From contig NZ_OZ241356.1 in the NCBI RefSeq assembly GCF_965200405.1, positions 248,001 through 312,000 on the forward strand: a DNA stretch of 64,000 nt. The letters are read 5' to 3'. The stretch comes from Glacieibacterium sp965200405. GTDB lineage: Bacteria; Pseudomonadota; Alphaproteobacteria; Sphingomonadales; Sphingomonadaceae. Position 1 is the stretch's first letter. The number at the start of each line of letters is the position of its first letter. Below the pieces are notes generated by a model that worked only from the letters and a program-made list of their open reading frames with translations, did no database searches and was not told the DNA's origin. The position numbers and the translations under genes are program-made. Of this stretch, positions 17,497-27,009 are shown in pieces.

Positions 17497-18806
17497 CGGC
17501 TGACCGGGCGGACAGCTACCCGACGCCGGCGCGCGGCTATTACGTCACCGGCGTCCTACTGCTGGCCTATACATTGTCGTACGTCGACCGGCAGATCCTC
17601 AGCCTGATGGTCGAGCCGGTGAAGCGCGACCTGATGCTCAGCGATACGCAGATCAGCCTGTTGCACGGCTTCGCCTTCGCGATCTTCTACACGCTGGTCG
17701 GCCTGTTCCTCGGGCGCGCCGCCGACCGCTTCAACCGGCGGACGTTGATCATCGTCGGCATCGCGGTGTGGTCGGCCGCGACCGCCGCATGCGGTTTCGC
17801 CGGCAGCCTGGCTGGGCTGTTCCTGGCGCGCATGATGGTCGGTTTCGGCGAGGCCAGCCTGTCGCCCGCCGCTTATTCGATGCTCGCCGACTACTTCCCG
17901 CGCGAACGCCGGGGCCGGGCGTTGGGAATCTACTCGCTCGGCGTCTATCTCGGCTCGGGGCTGGCCTTCATCGTCGGCGGCTTCGTCATCGCCAGCACCA
18001 AGGGTGTCGACCTGGTGACGCTGCCGCTGCTCGGCGACTTCCGGCCGTGGCAGCTGGCGTTCCTGCTGGTGGCGCTGCCTGGGCTGGTGCTCGTGCCGCT
18101 GATGCTGACGGTGCGCGAGCCGGTCCGGCGCGAACTCGCGGGCGGCGAGGCCGGGCTCGGCCATTTCACCGCCAACCGCAGCTTCTACCTGCCGGCGATC
18201 CTCGGCTATGCCGTGCTGGCGATCGTCACCTTCGCCTATACGTCGTGGTTCCCGACCGCGGTGATCCGCCTGTGGGGTTGGAGCGTGCGCGACATCGGCA
18301 TCGCCTATGGCGTGATCATGCTGGTGTTCGGCACCAGCGGCATGCTGCTCAGCGGTTTCGCCGCCGACAAGCTCGTGGCCCGGGGCCGCGCCGATGCGCA
18401 TCTGTGGCTCTCGATCTTCGGCACCGTGGCGGCGATCCCGTCGGCGATCGGCGCAGGTCTGGTGTCGACGCCCTATGCAGCACTGGCCGGCGTCGCGTTG
18501 ACCAGCTTTTTCATCAGCATGTCGATCGCGCTGGCACCGGTCGTCCTGCAGCGCGTCACCCCGAACGGGCTGCGCGGCCAGATGACGGCACTGTACCTGC
18601 TGCTGATCAACCTTGTCGGCATGGGCATGGGGCCGACACTGGTCGCGCTGTGCACCGACTTCGTATTCCACGACGAACTTGCGGTGCGAAAATCGATCAC
18701 GGTCGTCACCGCCGTCGCGGCAACGGGCAGCGCGCTGTTATTGTGGCGATCGCTGCGCCCGTACCGGCTGATGCTGGCGAGGATCGACGGTCAGGAGCGC
18801 GCGTAG
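17493..18806 (+). CDS. MFS transporter, spinster-like group
   Basis: 437 residues with about 12 membrane segments. The N-terminal signature YVDRQILSLMVEPVKRDLMLSD, the loop 2-3 motif GRAADRFNRRTLI, and FGEASLSPAAYSMLADYFPRERRGRALGI place it in the spinster/hexuronate-like MFS group, proton- or gradient-driven carriers of small organic solutes in the inner membrane. Translation is coupled to the M19 gene by ATGA, implying that it moves the product or substrate of that protein. It overlaps the convergent ornithine cyclodeaminase-like gene by 16 bases. A relative occurs at 60892 in a similar context. Confidence 0.92.
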   Translation: MTADRADSYPTPARGYYVTGVLLLAYTLSYVDRQILSLMVEPVKRDLMLSDTQISLLHGFAFAIFYTLVGLFLGRAADRFNRRTLIIVGIAVWSAATAACGFAGSLAGLFLARMMVGFGEASLSPAAYSMLADYFPRERRGRALGIYSLGVYLGSGLAFIVGGFVIASTKGVDLVTLPLLGDFRPWQLAFLLVALPGLVLVPLMLTVREPVRRELAGGEAGLGHFTANRSFYLPAILGYAVLAIVTFAYTSWFPTAVIRLWGWSVRDIGIAYGVIMLVFGTSGMLLSGFAADKLVARGRADAHLWLSIFGTVAAIPSAIGAGLVSTPYAALAGVALTSFFISMSIALAPVVLQRVTPNGLRGQMTALYLLLINLVGMGMGPTLVALCTDFVFHDELAVRKSITVVTAVAATGSALLLWRSLRPYRLMLARIDGQERA

Positions 18807-19729
18807 AGGAACGCGGCGGCGGCAAGATCCTGCACGGGGTGGCCGAGCGACTTGTAGATCGTCACCTCGCTCGCCGTGCGACGTCCCACCACCCGGCCGA
18901 GCAACACCTCGCCAATCTCGCCGACGATATGGTCGTCGCCCAGGTCGCCGGCGGCCTTGGCATTGAGGAACTCGGCCGCTTCGAGCAGCACCTGGGCGCG
19001 GCTGTCGGCGATGTAGCGACCGCGCAGCAGCAGCGCCCGGTCGATCTCGACGGGACCCGGCCGGCTCGATCCGACGAGGTTGACGTGGGTACCATCGGCG
19101 ACCCAGTCGGAGAACAGGACCGGCTCCGCCGACGTCGTGACCGTGCAGACGATATCGGCGCGCGCCGCCGTCTCGCCGTCCGCCTCGGCGACGACCTCCA
19201 GCCCGGTCGCCGCCGCCAGCCTAGCCGCGAGCAGCGACGCGTTGGCCAGCGATCGGCCCCAGATCGTCACCCTGGTCAGGGCGCGAACGCGGGCAATCGC
19301 CAGGACGTGCGCCTCGGCCTGGGCGCCGCTGCCGAAGATCGCCAGCGTCGTCGCGTCGGCGCGGGCAAGGCAATCTGTGGCGACCGCGCTCGCTGCGGCG
19401 GTGCGCGCCAGCGTGATCTCCTCGGCATCGACGACGCAGACCGGCTGGCCATTATCACCGTCGAACAGTACGACGACACCCCGATGCGCCTGGCGACCCG
19501 GATGCGCGGCGTCGCCGAACACGCCGACCAGCTTGGCGCCGAACATGCCCTGCGCCGACAGCGCCGCCGGCATGACGCCGAACTTGTTGCCCCGGCCCAG
19601 CGACAGCACCGCGCGGGGCGACTGGATCGTCTCGCCGGCGGACAGTGCCATCATCGCCGCGCGCACCACCGCGATGCAGTCGTCCGGTCCCAGGCCCGCC
19701 CGGACCTCCGCCGCGTCTATGAAGCGCAT
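18791..19729 (-). CDS. Ornithine cyclodeaminase / mu-crystallin family protein
   Basis: 312 residues. The Rossmann fold is visible as TLAIFGSGAQAEAH (about residues 128-141). The N-terminal AGETIQSPRAVLSL and KLVGVFGD segments and HVNLVGSSRPGPVEID match the family. Members include ornithine cyclodeaminase, L-arginine/lysine cyclodeaminases, alanine dehydrogenase and ketimine reductases, all NAD(P)-dependent enzymes acting on amino acid imines, so the exact reaction is open. It follows the secreted esterase on the same strand after 57 bases and sits in a peptide-utilisation neighbourhood. Confidence 0.88.
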   Translation of the reverse strand: MRFIDAAEVRAGLGPDDCIAVVRAAMMALSAGETIQSPRAVLSLGRGNKFGVMPAALSAQGMFGAKLVGVFGDAAHPGRQAHRGVVVLFDGDNGQPVCVVDAEEITLARTAAASAVATDCLARADATTLAIFGSGAQAEAHVLAIARVRALTRVTIWGRSLANASLLAARLAAATGLEVVAEADGETAARADIVCTVTTSAEPVLFSDWVADGTHVNLVGSSRPGPVEIDRALLLRGRYIADSRAQVLLEAAEFLNAKAAGDLGDDHIVGEIGEVLLGRVVGRRTASEVTIYKSLGHPVQDLAAAAFLYARS

Positions 19730-19786
19730 GACGTCAGCTCCCCGCTCGTTCGCGGCGCATCGACCGCACTGCCGCCGAGCTGCCGA

Positions 19787-20662
19787 TCAACGCCGGTACC
19801 GTGACAGGAAGGCCCACATCGCCTCGTTGTCGACGACCGCCCAGCTGTGCTGCCCGCCGCGCAGGATACGCGCCGCGACGGTCGCATCGCCTCGGCAACG
19901 GGCATAGCCTTGTTCGTACGAGCTTGCATCGATGTCGCGCACATAGGGTCCGGTGCAGCCGTTCATCGCGGCCCAGCGCTGCAACGCCGCGGTCTGGGGA
20001 TACTGCCAATAGGAGGCACCGCCCCCGGTAATCGGATTGGTGGTGTCATTGTCGCCGGAGAAGGCGAGCACGGGCAGCGGCGTGGCGGCGTGGCAGGTCG
20101 CGGGATCCACCCGCGTCGGGTCGGATGCCAGCGGTCGCCCGGCGCGCAGCCCGACGACGGGCGCGATCGCGGCAAAGCGGCGTGGCACGACACAGCCGAG
20201 CCAGGAGGCCATCCGCCCACCGCCCGACAGGCCGGTCGCATAGACGCGCTTGTCGTCGACGCAGCCGGTCGCGACCAGCCGCCTGACCAGGCCGGTGAGA
20301 TAGGCGACATCGTCGCGCGCGTCCTTGGCGGGCAGCGTCCCCGACACGGTCGGCACGCCGGGGATATTCCAGGCATAGCCCCGCGCCACGGTGATTGCGC
20401 CATTGGGAGCGGCAACGATGAAACCGTGACGATCCGCGGTCTCGGCCAGGTGGCTGTTGCGCAGGATATCGGCACCGCTGCCATTGCTGCCGTGGAGCAG
20501 GATGACGAGCGGCATCGGACCGGAGGGAAGCATCGTCGGCAGATGGACCTGCGCGCGCTCCGGAAACGCGTCGAGGGCGTCGACGCGGCACTGGGCGAGC
20601 GCGGAGTGCGAGACGAAGCCGGCAGCCAGCGCGGCAAGGAGGCGGACCGGGAGCATGAGCAA
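19787..20662 (-). CDS. Secreted alpha/beta hydrolase, PHB depolymerase/feruloyl esterase (LpqC-like) family
   Basis: 291 residues with a signal peptide ending HSALAQ (about residue 24). The oxyanion strand reads VILLHGSNGSGADIL. The nucleophile elbow is TGLSGGGRMASW (GxSxG). An acid candidate lies in AFSGDNDTTNPI and the His in RGGQHSW. Family members hydrolyse polyhydroxybutyrate oligomers or hydroxycinnamate esters outside the cytoplasm. Two Met codons lie at the start; either could be used. It is divergent from another esterase and upstream of the ornithine cyclodeaminase-like gene. Confidence 0.85.
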   Translation of the reverse strand: MLMLPVRLLAALAAGFVSHSALAQCRVDALDAFPERAQVHLPTMLPSGPMPLVILLHGSNGSGADILRNSHLAETADRHGFIVAAPNGAITVARGYAWNIPGVPTVSGTLPAKDARDDVAYLTGLVRRLVATGCVDDKRVYATGLSGGGRMASWLGCVVPRRFAAIAPVVGLRAGRPLASDPTRVDPATCHAATPLPVLAFSGDNDTTNPITGGGASYWQYPQTAALQRWAAMNGCTGPYVRDIDASSYEQGYARCRGDATVAARILRGGQHSWAVVDNEAMWAFLSRYRR

Positions 20663-20795
20663 CGCCTAGTCTGGATTTCGTCGGCCGCAAACTATTTTGA
20701 AGATCCGTGGCGCGACGTCGCGTGGCCGGGCTACAGCGTATCGAACGCCCACGCCGGCGGGGCGGTGCTGGATCATGCCGGAACGGGGAGACGCT

Positions 20796-21743
20796 ATGAT
20801 GTGGGCATTGATCTTGGCGCTGGTGCTGGCGACGGGCGCCGAGGCGGCGGTGCCTCGAACCACGCCGGCGCCGGCGGTCGCGTCGCAGCCCGTGGCGCTG
20901 CGGGGACGGCTCGAAGGTCCGTTCGAACTCCATTCCAAGATCTATCCCGGCACTGTCCGCCGTTACTGGGTCTACGTCCCGGCGAACTACGACCCGTCGC
21001 GGCCGCCCAACTTGCTGTTGTTCCAGGATGGCCAGCGCGCAACCAATCCGGGGGGGTCGCTCGGGATACCGGCGCTGCTCGACAAGCTCATCGAGCAACG
21101 CGCCATCCCCACGACACTCGGCGTGTTCGTGACGCCGGGCAATCTGTCGGCGCGGTATCCGGACAATCTCGGCATGCAGAACCCGGATCATCGCGCCGAA
21201 GAATACGACGCGCTGTCCCCGGATTATTCGCGCATGACGCTGGAGGAGCTGTTGCCTGCCGTGGCGCAGAAGTGGCGGTTCGCGGCGGAGCCCCGGCGAC
21301 GGGCGATCGGCGGAACCTCGAGTGGCGCGATCGCGTCATGGACGGTGGCGTGGCGGCATCCGGAAGCGTTCGGCAACGTCATCAGCTTCATCGGCAGCTA
21401 TACCTCGATCGGCCTGAAACTTGCGCCGGACGGCACACCGCTGACCTATGGCGGCGACACCTACCCCGGCCTCATCCGCAAGAGCCCGATCCGCCCCTTG
21501 CGCGTCTTCCTGCAGGACGGGCGCAGCGATCTCGACAACGAGCATGGCAACTGGTTCCTGGCCAATCAGCAGATGCTCAAGGCCCTGGAATGGGCAAATG
21601 CTCATGCCGACGCGGAGAAGCGCGACGGTCCCCGCTACGATATCGACCACGTCTGGACCGAAGGCGCGCACTCGGATGCCGATGGCGGCGCGGTCCTCCC
21701 CGACGTCCTCAAATGGATCTGGCGCGACCAGCCGGCCAAGTGA
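20796..21743 (+). CDS. Secreted esterase of the enterochelin esterase/IroE-like family
   Basis: 315 residues. The start is chosen at the ATG preceded by GGGGAG (20785-20790) because it gives a clean signal peptide (MMWALILALVLATGAEA); the frame is open further upstream but has no signal there. The catalytic serine elbow is GGTSSGAIASW, an acid candidate lies in QDGRSDLDN and the His in TEGAHSDADGG. The family hydrolyses esters, from trilactone siderophores to acylated sugars. Two esterases back to back suggest extracellular ester processing, but the substrate is unknown. Confidence 0.85.
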   Translation: MMWALILALVLATGAEAAVPRTTPAPAVASQPVALRGRLEGPFELHSKIYPGTVRRYWVYVPANYDPSRPPNLLLFQDGQRATNPGGSLGIPALLDKLIEQRAIPTTLGVFVTPGNLSARYPDNLGMQNPDHRAEEYDALSPDYSRMTLEELLPAVAQKWRFAAEPRRRAIGGTSSGAIASWTVAWRHPEAFGNVISFIGSYTSIGLKLAPDGTPLTYGGDTYPGLIRKSPIRPLRVFLQDGRSDLDNEHGNWFLANQQMLKALEWANAHADAEKRDGPRYDIDHVWTEGAHSDADGGAVLPDVLKWIWRDQPAK

Positions 21744-21807
21744 CGGCTGCCATCGTTATTCACCACCGGGCCTGAAGCATTTTTCGAGCGACGGCTTCAG
21801 GATGGTG

Positions 21808-22104
21808 TCAGCCCGCATCGCCTTCCGTGTTGCCGTCGGCGTCGACCCCGAATTCGGTGGCGCGGGTCTGCGGGACCGGCTCGTTTCCTGCGGCGAGCCG
21901 GACGACGGCGCTGGCCGCTGCAGGTGACAGCCCGCTGCCGCCGCCGGCGATGTGATCGAGCATCTGGGCCTTCATGCGCGGGTCCCAGAAGTGCCAGATG
22001 TGATCGTAGGTCGCGGCCGGGGCATTGCCCGGCTGCTGGTTGTCGAACTCGGCGGCGATCTGGTTCGCCATGCGGACCAGCCGGTCGATCGTCGTTGCGC
22101 TCAT
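21808..22104 (-). CDS. fdsD: Formate dehydrogenase delta subunit
   Basis: 98 residues. Recognised by DRLVRMANQIAAEFDNQ and the following HIWHFWDPRMKAQMLDHI, the conserved core of FdsD, a small subunit needed for assembly or activity of soluble NAD-dependent molybdenum formate dehydrogenases. The C-terminal 30 residues are poorly conserved and acidic. The start overlaps the fdsA stop as ATGA. It is the last gene of the fdsGBAD run. Confidence 0.9.
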   Translation of the reverse strand: MSATTIDRLVRMANQIAAEFDNQQPGNAPAATYDHIWHFWDPRMKAQMLDHIAGGGSGLSPAAASAVVRLAAGNEPVPQTRATEFGVDADGNTEGDAG

Positions 22105-24959
22105 TCGGCAGGCACGGCGACAGGCTTCGGGCCGATGCGCTTCGACAGCCGGCTGCGCTCCTCATAGCCGACCTGCCAGTCGGTCGGACCGTTCGAGCGC
22201 CCGACCTGCACCGCGGTGACCTTGTACTCCGGGCAGTTGGTTGCCCAGTCGCTGTTGTCGGTGGTCACGACATTGGCCTGGGTCGTCGGGTGGTGGAAAG
22301 TCGTGTAGACGACCCCCGGCGCGACCCGGTCGGTCAGGTCGGCGCGTAGCGTGGTGTCGCCGGCGCGGCTGGCGACCTTGACCCAGTCGCCCGCCGCGAT
22401 GCCGCGCTGCTCGGCGTCGTGCGGGTGGATCTCCAGCATGTCCTCCTGATGCCAGCGGCTGTTCTCGGTGCGCCGGGTCTGCGCGCCGACATTATACTGG
22501 CTGAGGATGCGACCGGTGGTCAGCAGCAGCGGGAAGCGCGGCCCGGTCCGCTCCTCGGTGGCGACGTATTCGGTGCGGACGAACTTGCCGCGACCGCGCA
22601 CGAAGCCGTCGAGGTGCATGACCGGCGTACCCTCGGGTGCCGCGACGTTGCACGGCCACTGCACCGAGCCGAGCTTGTCGAGCAGCTCATACGAGACGCC
22701 AGCGAAGGTCGGCGTCACCGCAGCGACCTCGTCCATGATCTCCGATGGATGGGCGTAGTTCATCGGGAAGCCGAGCGCCTGCGACAGCTTCTGCGTGATC
22801 TCCCAGTCCTCGAAGCCGTTGCGCGGCTGCATGACCTTGCGGACCCGCTGGATGCGGCGCTCGGCGTTGGTGAAGGTGCCGTTCTTCTCGAGGAAGGTCG
22901 AGCCGGGCAGGAAGACATGGGCGTAGTTCGCGGTCTCGTTGAGGAACAGGTCCTGCACGACGACGCACTCCATCGCCGCAAGGCCCGCCGAGACATGGCG
23001 GGTGTCGGGGTCGGACTGCAGGATGTCCTCACCCTGGATGTACAGGCCCTTGAACGTGCCATCGACGGCGGCGTCGAGCATGTTGGGGATGCGCAGGCCC
23101 GGCTCGGCATCGAGCTCGACGCCCCATAGTTCCAGGAACATGGCGCGGGCGCCGTCGTCGGAGACGTGGCGATAGCCCGACAGTTCGTGCGGGAAGCTGC
23201 CCATGTCGCAGGCGCCCTGAACGTTGTTCTGGCCACGCAGCGGGTTCACCCCGACGCCGTCGCGGCCGATGTTGCCGGTGACCATCGCAAGGTTGGCGAT
23301 CGCCATCACGGTGGTCGAGCCCTGGCTGTGCTCGGTGACGCCCAGCCCGTAATAGATCGCGCCGTTGCCGCCGGTCGCGTACAGCCGGGCAGCGGCGCGG
23401 ACCTCGGCGGCGGGGACGCCGGTCATCGGCTCGGTCGCCTCGGGCGAGTGGCGCGGATCGGCGACGAACTCGGCCCAGTCGGCATATTCCGACCAGTCGC
23501 AACGGTCGCGGATGAACGCCTCGTTGGCCAGCGCCTCGGTGACGATGACGTGCGCCATCGAGGTCAGCAGCGCGACGTTGGTGCCGGGGCGCAGCGCGAG
23601 GTGATGCTCGGCGGCGATGTGCGCGGACCGCACGATATCGGTACGGCGCGGGTCGATGACGATCAGCTTGGCGCCCTTGCGGAGCCGCTGCTTCAGGCGC
23701 GAGGCGAACACCGGGTGACCGTCGGTCGGGTTGGCGCCGATGATGACGACGACGTCGGTAGCCTCGACGCTGTCGAAGTCCTGGGTGCCGGCCGAGGTGC
23801 CGAACGTCGTCTTCAGGCCGTAGCCGGTCGGCGAGTGGCAGACCCGCGCGCAGGTATCGACGTTGTTGTTGCCGAACGCGGCGCGGATCAGCTTCTGGAC
23901 CAGGAAGGTCTCCTCGTTGGTGCAGCGCGACGAGGTGATGCCGCCGACCGAGCGCATGCCGTACTTGGCCTGGATGCGTTTGAACTCCGACGCGGTGTGG
24001 GCGATCGCCTCATCCCAGGTCACTTCCTGCCACGGCTCGTCGATGCTGGAGCGGATCATCGGGTTGAGGATACGCTCGCGGTGGTTGGCATAGCCCCAGG
24101 CGAAGCGGCCCTTCACGCAGCTATGGCCGTGGTTGGCCTTGCCTTGCTTGTGCGGGACCATGCGGACCAGTTCCTCGCCGCGCATCTCGGCGCGGAAGGT
24201 GCAGCCGACGCCGCAATAGGCGCAGGTGGTGATGACCGAGCGGTCGGGCGTGCCGACCTCGATAACCTTCTTCTCGGTCAGGGTCGCGGTTGGACAGGCA
24301 GCGACGCACGCACCGCAACTGACACACTCGCTGCCGAAGAACGGCTCAGCCTGGGAAGCTGAAACCCGGCTGTCGAAGCCACGCCCGGCGATGGTCAGCG
24401 CGAACGTGCCCTGAACTTCGTCGCAGGCGCGGACGCAGCGCGAGCAGGCGATGCACTTCGACGTGTCGAAGGTGAAATACGGGTTGGACTCGTCCTTCGC
24501 CAAGGCGAGGTGGTTCTCGCCGTTATAGCCGTAGCGGACATCGCGCAGCCCGACGGCGCCGGCCATGTCCTGCAACTCGCAGTCGCCATTGGCCGGGCAG
24601 GTCAGGCAGTCGAGCGGGTGATCGGAGATGTACAGCTCCATCACGCCCTTGCGCAGCTTCTTGAGCTGCGGGGTCTGCGTCGTGACCTTCATGCCGGTCG
24701 CGACGGGCGTGGTGCACGAGGCCGGCGTACCGGCACGGCCGTCGATCTGGACGAGGCACAGGCGGCACGAGCCGAACGCCCCGAGCACGTCGGTCGCGCA
24801 CAGCCGCGGGATCGTCGTGCCGAGCGTCGCCGCGGCGCGCATCACCGGGGTGCCGGCGGGCACCGTCACGTCCTGCCCGTCGATGGTCAGCGTCACGTCG
24901 GCGGCGATCCCCAGCGGCGGGGCCGGGGTTCCGAGGTCGATCTCGCGGGCGAAACTCAT
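22101..24959 (-). CDS. fdsA: NAD-dependent formate dehydrogenase alpha subunit (Mo-bis-MGD)
   Basis: 952 residues. Order of domains: an N-terminal 2Fe-2S domain (C54, C65, C68, C82), a His-Cys-type cluster segment (CLTCPANGDCELQ), two 4Fe-4S ferredoxin motifs (CIACSRCVRAC, CVSCGACVAAC), the proximal 4Fe-4S site (CAYCGVGC with C281) and the molybdopterin domains. The catalytic Cys374 followed by His375 lies in ARVCHSPTGYG; it is cysteine, not selenocysteine. It oxidises formate to CO2 and can reduce CO2 in related enzymes. The frame stays open far upstream through fdsB, so the start was set at MSFAREIDLG, 5 bases after the fdsB stop, with GGAG before it. Confidence 0.96.
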   Translation of the reverse strand: MSFAREIDLGTPAPPLGIAADVTLTIDGQDVTVPAGTPVMRAAATLGTTIPRLCATDVLGAFGSCRLCLVQIDGRAGTPASCTTPVATGMKVTTQTPQLKKLRKGVMELYISDHPLDCLTCPANGDCELQDMAGAVGLRDVRYGYNGENHLALAKDESNPYFTFDTSKCIACSRCVRACDEVQGTFALTIAGRGFDSRVSASQAEPFFGSECVSCGACVAACPTATLTEKKVIEVGTPDRSVITTCAYCGVGCTFRAEMRGEELVRMVPHKQGKANHGHSCVKGRFAWGYANHRERILNPMIRSSIDEPWQEVTWDEAIAHTASEFKRIQAKYGMRSVGGITSSRCTNEETFLVQKLIRAAFGNNNVDTCARVCHSPTGYGLKTTFGTSAGTQDFDSVEATDVVVIIGANPTDGHPVFASRLKQRLRKGAKLIVIDPRRTDIVRSAHIAAEHHLALRPGTNVALLTSMAHVIVTEALANEAFIRDRCDWSEYADWAEFVADPRHSPEATEPMTGVPAAEVRAAARLYATGGNGAIYYGLGVTEHSQGSTTVMAIANLAMVTGNIGRDGVGVNPLRGQNNVQGACDMGSFPHELSGYRHVSDDGARAMFLELWGVELDAEPGLRIPNMLDAAVDGTFKGLYIQGEDILQSDPDTRHVSAGLAAMECVVVQDLFLNETANYAHVFLPGSTFLEKNGTFTNAERRIQRVRKVMQPRNGFEDWEITQKLSQALGFPMNYAHPSEIMDEVAAVTPTFAGVSYELLDKLGSVQWPCNVAAPEGTPVMHLDGFVRGRGKFVRTEYVATEERTGPRFPLLLTTGRILSQYNVGAQTRRTENSRWHQEDMLEIHPHDAEQRGIAAGDWVKVASRAGDTTLRADLTDRVAPGVVYTTFHHPTTQANVVTTDNSDWATNCPEYKVTAVQVGRSNGPTDWQVGYEERSRLSKRIGPKPVAVPAE

Positions 24960-24964
24960 GGGCC

Positions 24965-26485
24965 TTACTCCGCCGCCAGCGCGAGGGCGCCGCGGGTGAA
25001 ATGCTCGGGAAAATGCGTGATCGCGCTCGTCACCGGATAGGGCGTGAAGCCGCCGAGCGCGCACAGCGATCCGAACTTCATCGTCTCCGCCAGGTCGGCG
25101 ATCAGCTCGAGGTTCTGCTCCGGCCGGTCGCCGGCGATGATCTTGTCCATCGTCTCGACGCCGCGCGTCGCACCGATCCGGCACGGCGTGCACTTGCCGC
25201 AGCTTTCGGCGGCGCAGAACTCGAAGGCGAAGCGCGCCATCCTCGCCATGTCGACGGTGTCGTCGAACACGGTGATGCCGCCGTGGCCGATCAGGCCGCC
25301 CGCCGCGGTGAACGCCTCGTAGTCGAACGGCGTCTCGAACAGGCTGGGCGGGAAATAGGCGCCGAGCGGCCCGCCGACCTGCACCGCATAGATCGGGCGG
25401 CCGCTGGCAGTACCGCCGCCGACGGCATTGACCAGTTCGCCGAGCGTGATGCCGAACGGCGTCTCGTACAGCCCGCCGCGGCGGATGTTGCCCGCCAATT
25501 GCACCGGCATGGTGCCGCGCGAGCGGCCGAGGCCAACGCTGGCGTAAACCTCCGGACCATCGGCGAAGATGTGCGGCACGGCGGTCAGGCTGAGCACGTT
25601 GTTGATGACGGTGGGCATGCCGAACAGGCCCTTGTGCGCCGGCAGCGGCGGCTTGGCGCGGACCTGGCCACGCTTGCCCTCCAGCGACTCCAGCAGCGCG
25701 GTCTCCTCGCCGCAGACATAGGCGCCGGCACCGACGCGGACCTCCATGTCGAACTCGCCGCCCAGCCAGCCCCGCCCGCGGGCGCCCGCGATGGCGATCT
25801 GCATCGCTCGAACGGCGTGCGGATATTCTGAGCGGATGTAGATATAGCCATAGCTCGCACCGACGCAGAGCCCGGCGATGACCATGCCCTCGACGAGCAG
25901 GAAGGGGTCGCCCTCCATGATCATCCGGTCGGCGAAGGTGCCGCTGTCGCCCTCGTCGGCGTTGCAGACGATATATTTGCGCGGCGCCTCGGCCAACGCG
26001 ACGGTGTCCCACTTGATGCCGGTCGGGAAACCCGCACCGCCGCGGCCGCGCAGGCCGGATGCCTTGACCAGGTCGATGCGTTCGGTCGGGCCGAGCCCGC
26101 GGGCGCGCTCCAGCCCGGCGCCGCCGCCATGCGCGATATAGTCGTCGATCCTCGCGGGATCGACGATGCCGCAACGCGCGAAGGTCATGCGCTGCTGCGA
26201 GGCGAGGAACGGGTGCTGCTCGGGTCGGCCGATGCGCAGCGGGTGCGCGCCGCCCTCGAACAGGCCGGCGGCAACCAGCCCTTCGACATCCGCTGCTCCG
26301 ACCGGACCATAGCCGATGCGCCCGTCGGGGGTCGCCACCTCGACCAGCGGTTCCAGCCAATGCATGCCGCGCGAGCCATTGCGGACGATCGTCAGTTCGG
26401 CGCCGGTGGCGAGCAAGGCAGCGGCGACTTCGTCGGCTCCGCAGGCAACGGCGACGGCATCACCGGGAACGTAGACCGTAATCAT
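24965..26485 (-). CDS. fdsB: NAD-dependent formate dehydrogenase beta subunit (FMN, NAD site)
   Basis: 506 residues. A thioredoxin-like N-terminal region of about 120 residues precedes a NuoF-type core: GLRGRGGAGFPTGIKW (FMN/NADH loop), VCNADEGDSGTFADR, and the 4Fe-4S ligands in ESCGKCTPCRIG. It takes electrons from the alpha subunit and reduces NAD+. The start is MITVYVPGD, whose ATG overlaps the fdsG stop (ATGA); an upstream in-frame extension lies inside fdsG and is rejected. Confidence 0.95.
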   Translation of the reverse strand: MITVYVPGDAVAVACGADEVAAALLATGAELTIVRNGSRGMHWLEPLVEVATPDGRIGYGPVGAADVEGLVAAGLFEGGAHPLRIGRPEQHPFLASQQRMTFARCGIVDPARIDDYIAHGGGAGLERARGLGPTERIDLVKASGLRGRGGAGFPTGIKWDTVALAEAPRKYIVCNADEGDSGTFADRMIMEGDPFLLVEGMVIAGLCVGASYGYIYIRSEYPHAVRAMQIAIAGARGRGWLGGEFDMEVRVGAGAYVCGEETALLESLEGKRGQVRAKPPLPAHKGLFGMPTVINNVLSLTAVPHIFADGPEVYASVGLGRSRGTMPVQLAGNIRRGGLYETPFGITLGELVNAVGGGTASGRPIYAVQVGGPLGAYFPPSLFETPFDYEAFTAAGGLIGHGGITVFDDTVDMARMARFAFEFCAAESCGKCTPCRIGATRGVETMDKIIAGDRPEQNLELIADLAETMKFGSLCALGGFTPYPVTSAITHFPEHFTRGALALAAE

Positions 26486-27009
26486 GCTGCGATCCCGTCG
26501 ATCAGCGTGTCGAGGCGCGCCGGGGTCAGCCGACCGACGATCTGCCCGTCGAGCATCGCCGCGGGCGCCGCCGAACACAGTCCGAGGCAATAGATCGGCT
26601 CCAGCGTCACCGCGCCGTCGCCGCGGGTCGAGTGCATCGGCGTCGCCAGCCGCTCGGTCGCTTGCGCGATCAGGGCGTTAGCGCCCATCGACTGGCAGGC
26701 CTCGGCGCTGCACAGCTTGAGGACGTGGCGGCCGGCAGGCTTGCGCCGGAAATCATGGTAGAAGGTCAGCACGCCGTGCACGTCGGCGCGGCTCAGGTTG
26801 AGACGGTCGGCAATCACCGGCACGGCGGCATCGTCGACATAGCCGAACGCCGCCTGGACGGCGTGCAGGATCGGCAGCAGGGCGCCGGGCTGGTCCAGAA
26901 ACGGCGCGATCACCGCATCCAGCGGCGCATTTGCGGCGTTTGCTGCGACCCGCGCGCGGGCAATCTCGCGTTCGCCAGCCTGCCGGTCGGCCCTGTCGGT
27001 CTTCTTCAA
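26482..27009 (-). CDS. fdsG: NAD-dependent formate dehydrogenase gamma subunit
   Basis: 175 residues, NuoE-like. The 2Fe-2S ligands are in LKLCSAEACQSMG and IYCLGLCSAAPA. The N-terminal helical half (LLPILHAVQAAFGYVDD, LNLSRADVHGVLTFYHDF) is typical. It is the first gene of the fdsGBAD operon and is coupled by ATGA to fdsB. A LysR-type regulator is divergent across a 189-base spacer, the usual place for a formate-responsive activator. Confidence 0.94.
   Translation of the reverse strand: MKKTDRADRQAGEREIARARVAANAANAPLDAVIAPFLDQPGALLPILHAVQAAFGYVDDAAVPVIADRLNLSRADVHGVLTFYHDFRRKPAGRHVLKLCSAEACQSMGANALIAQATERLATPMHSTRGDGAVTLEPIYCLGLCSAAPAAMLDGQIVGRLTPARLDTLIDGIAA

Noticed and set aside
22101..24959. 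Selenocysteine codon in the formate dehydrogenase
   Set aside because: The catalytic position is an ordinary Cys codon (ARVCHSP) with no in-frame TGA.
24960..26360. In-frame extension of fdsA through the fdsB gene
   Set aside because: fdsB is clearly coded in another frame there, and fdsA has a conserved N-terminus with its own ribosome binding site.
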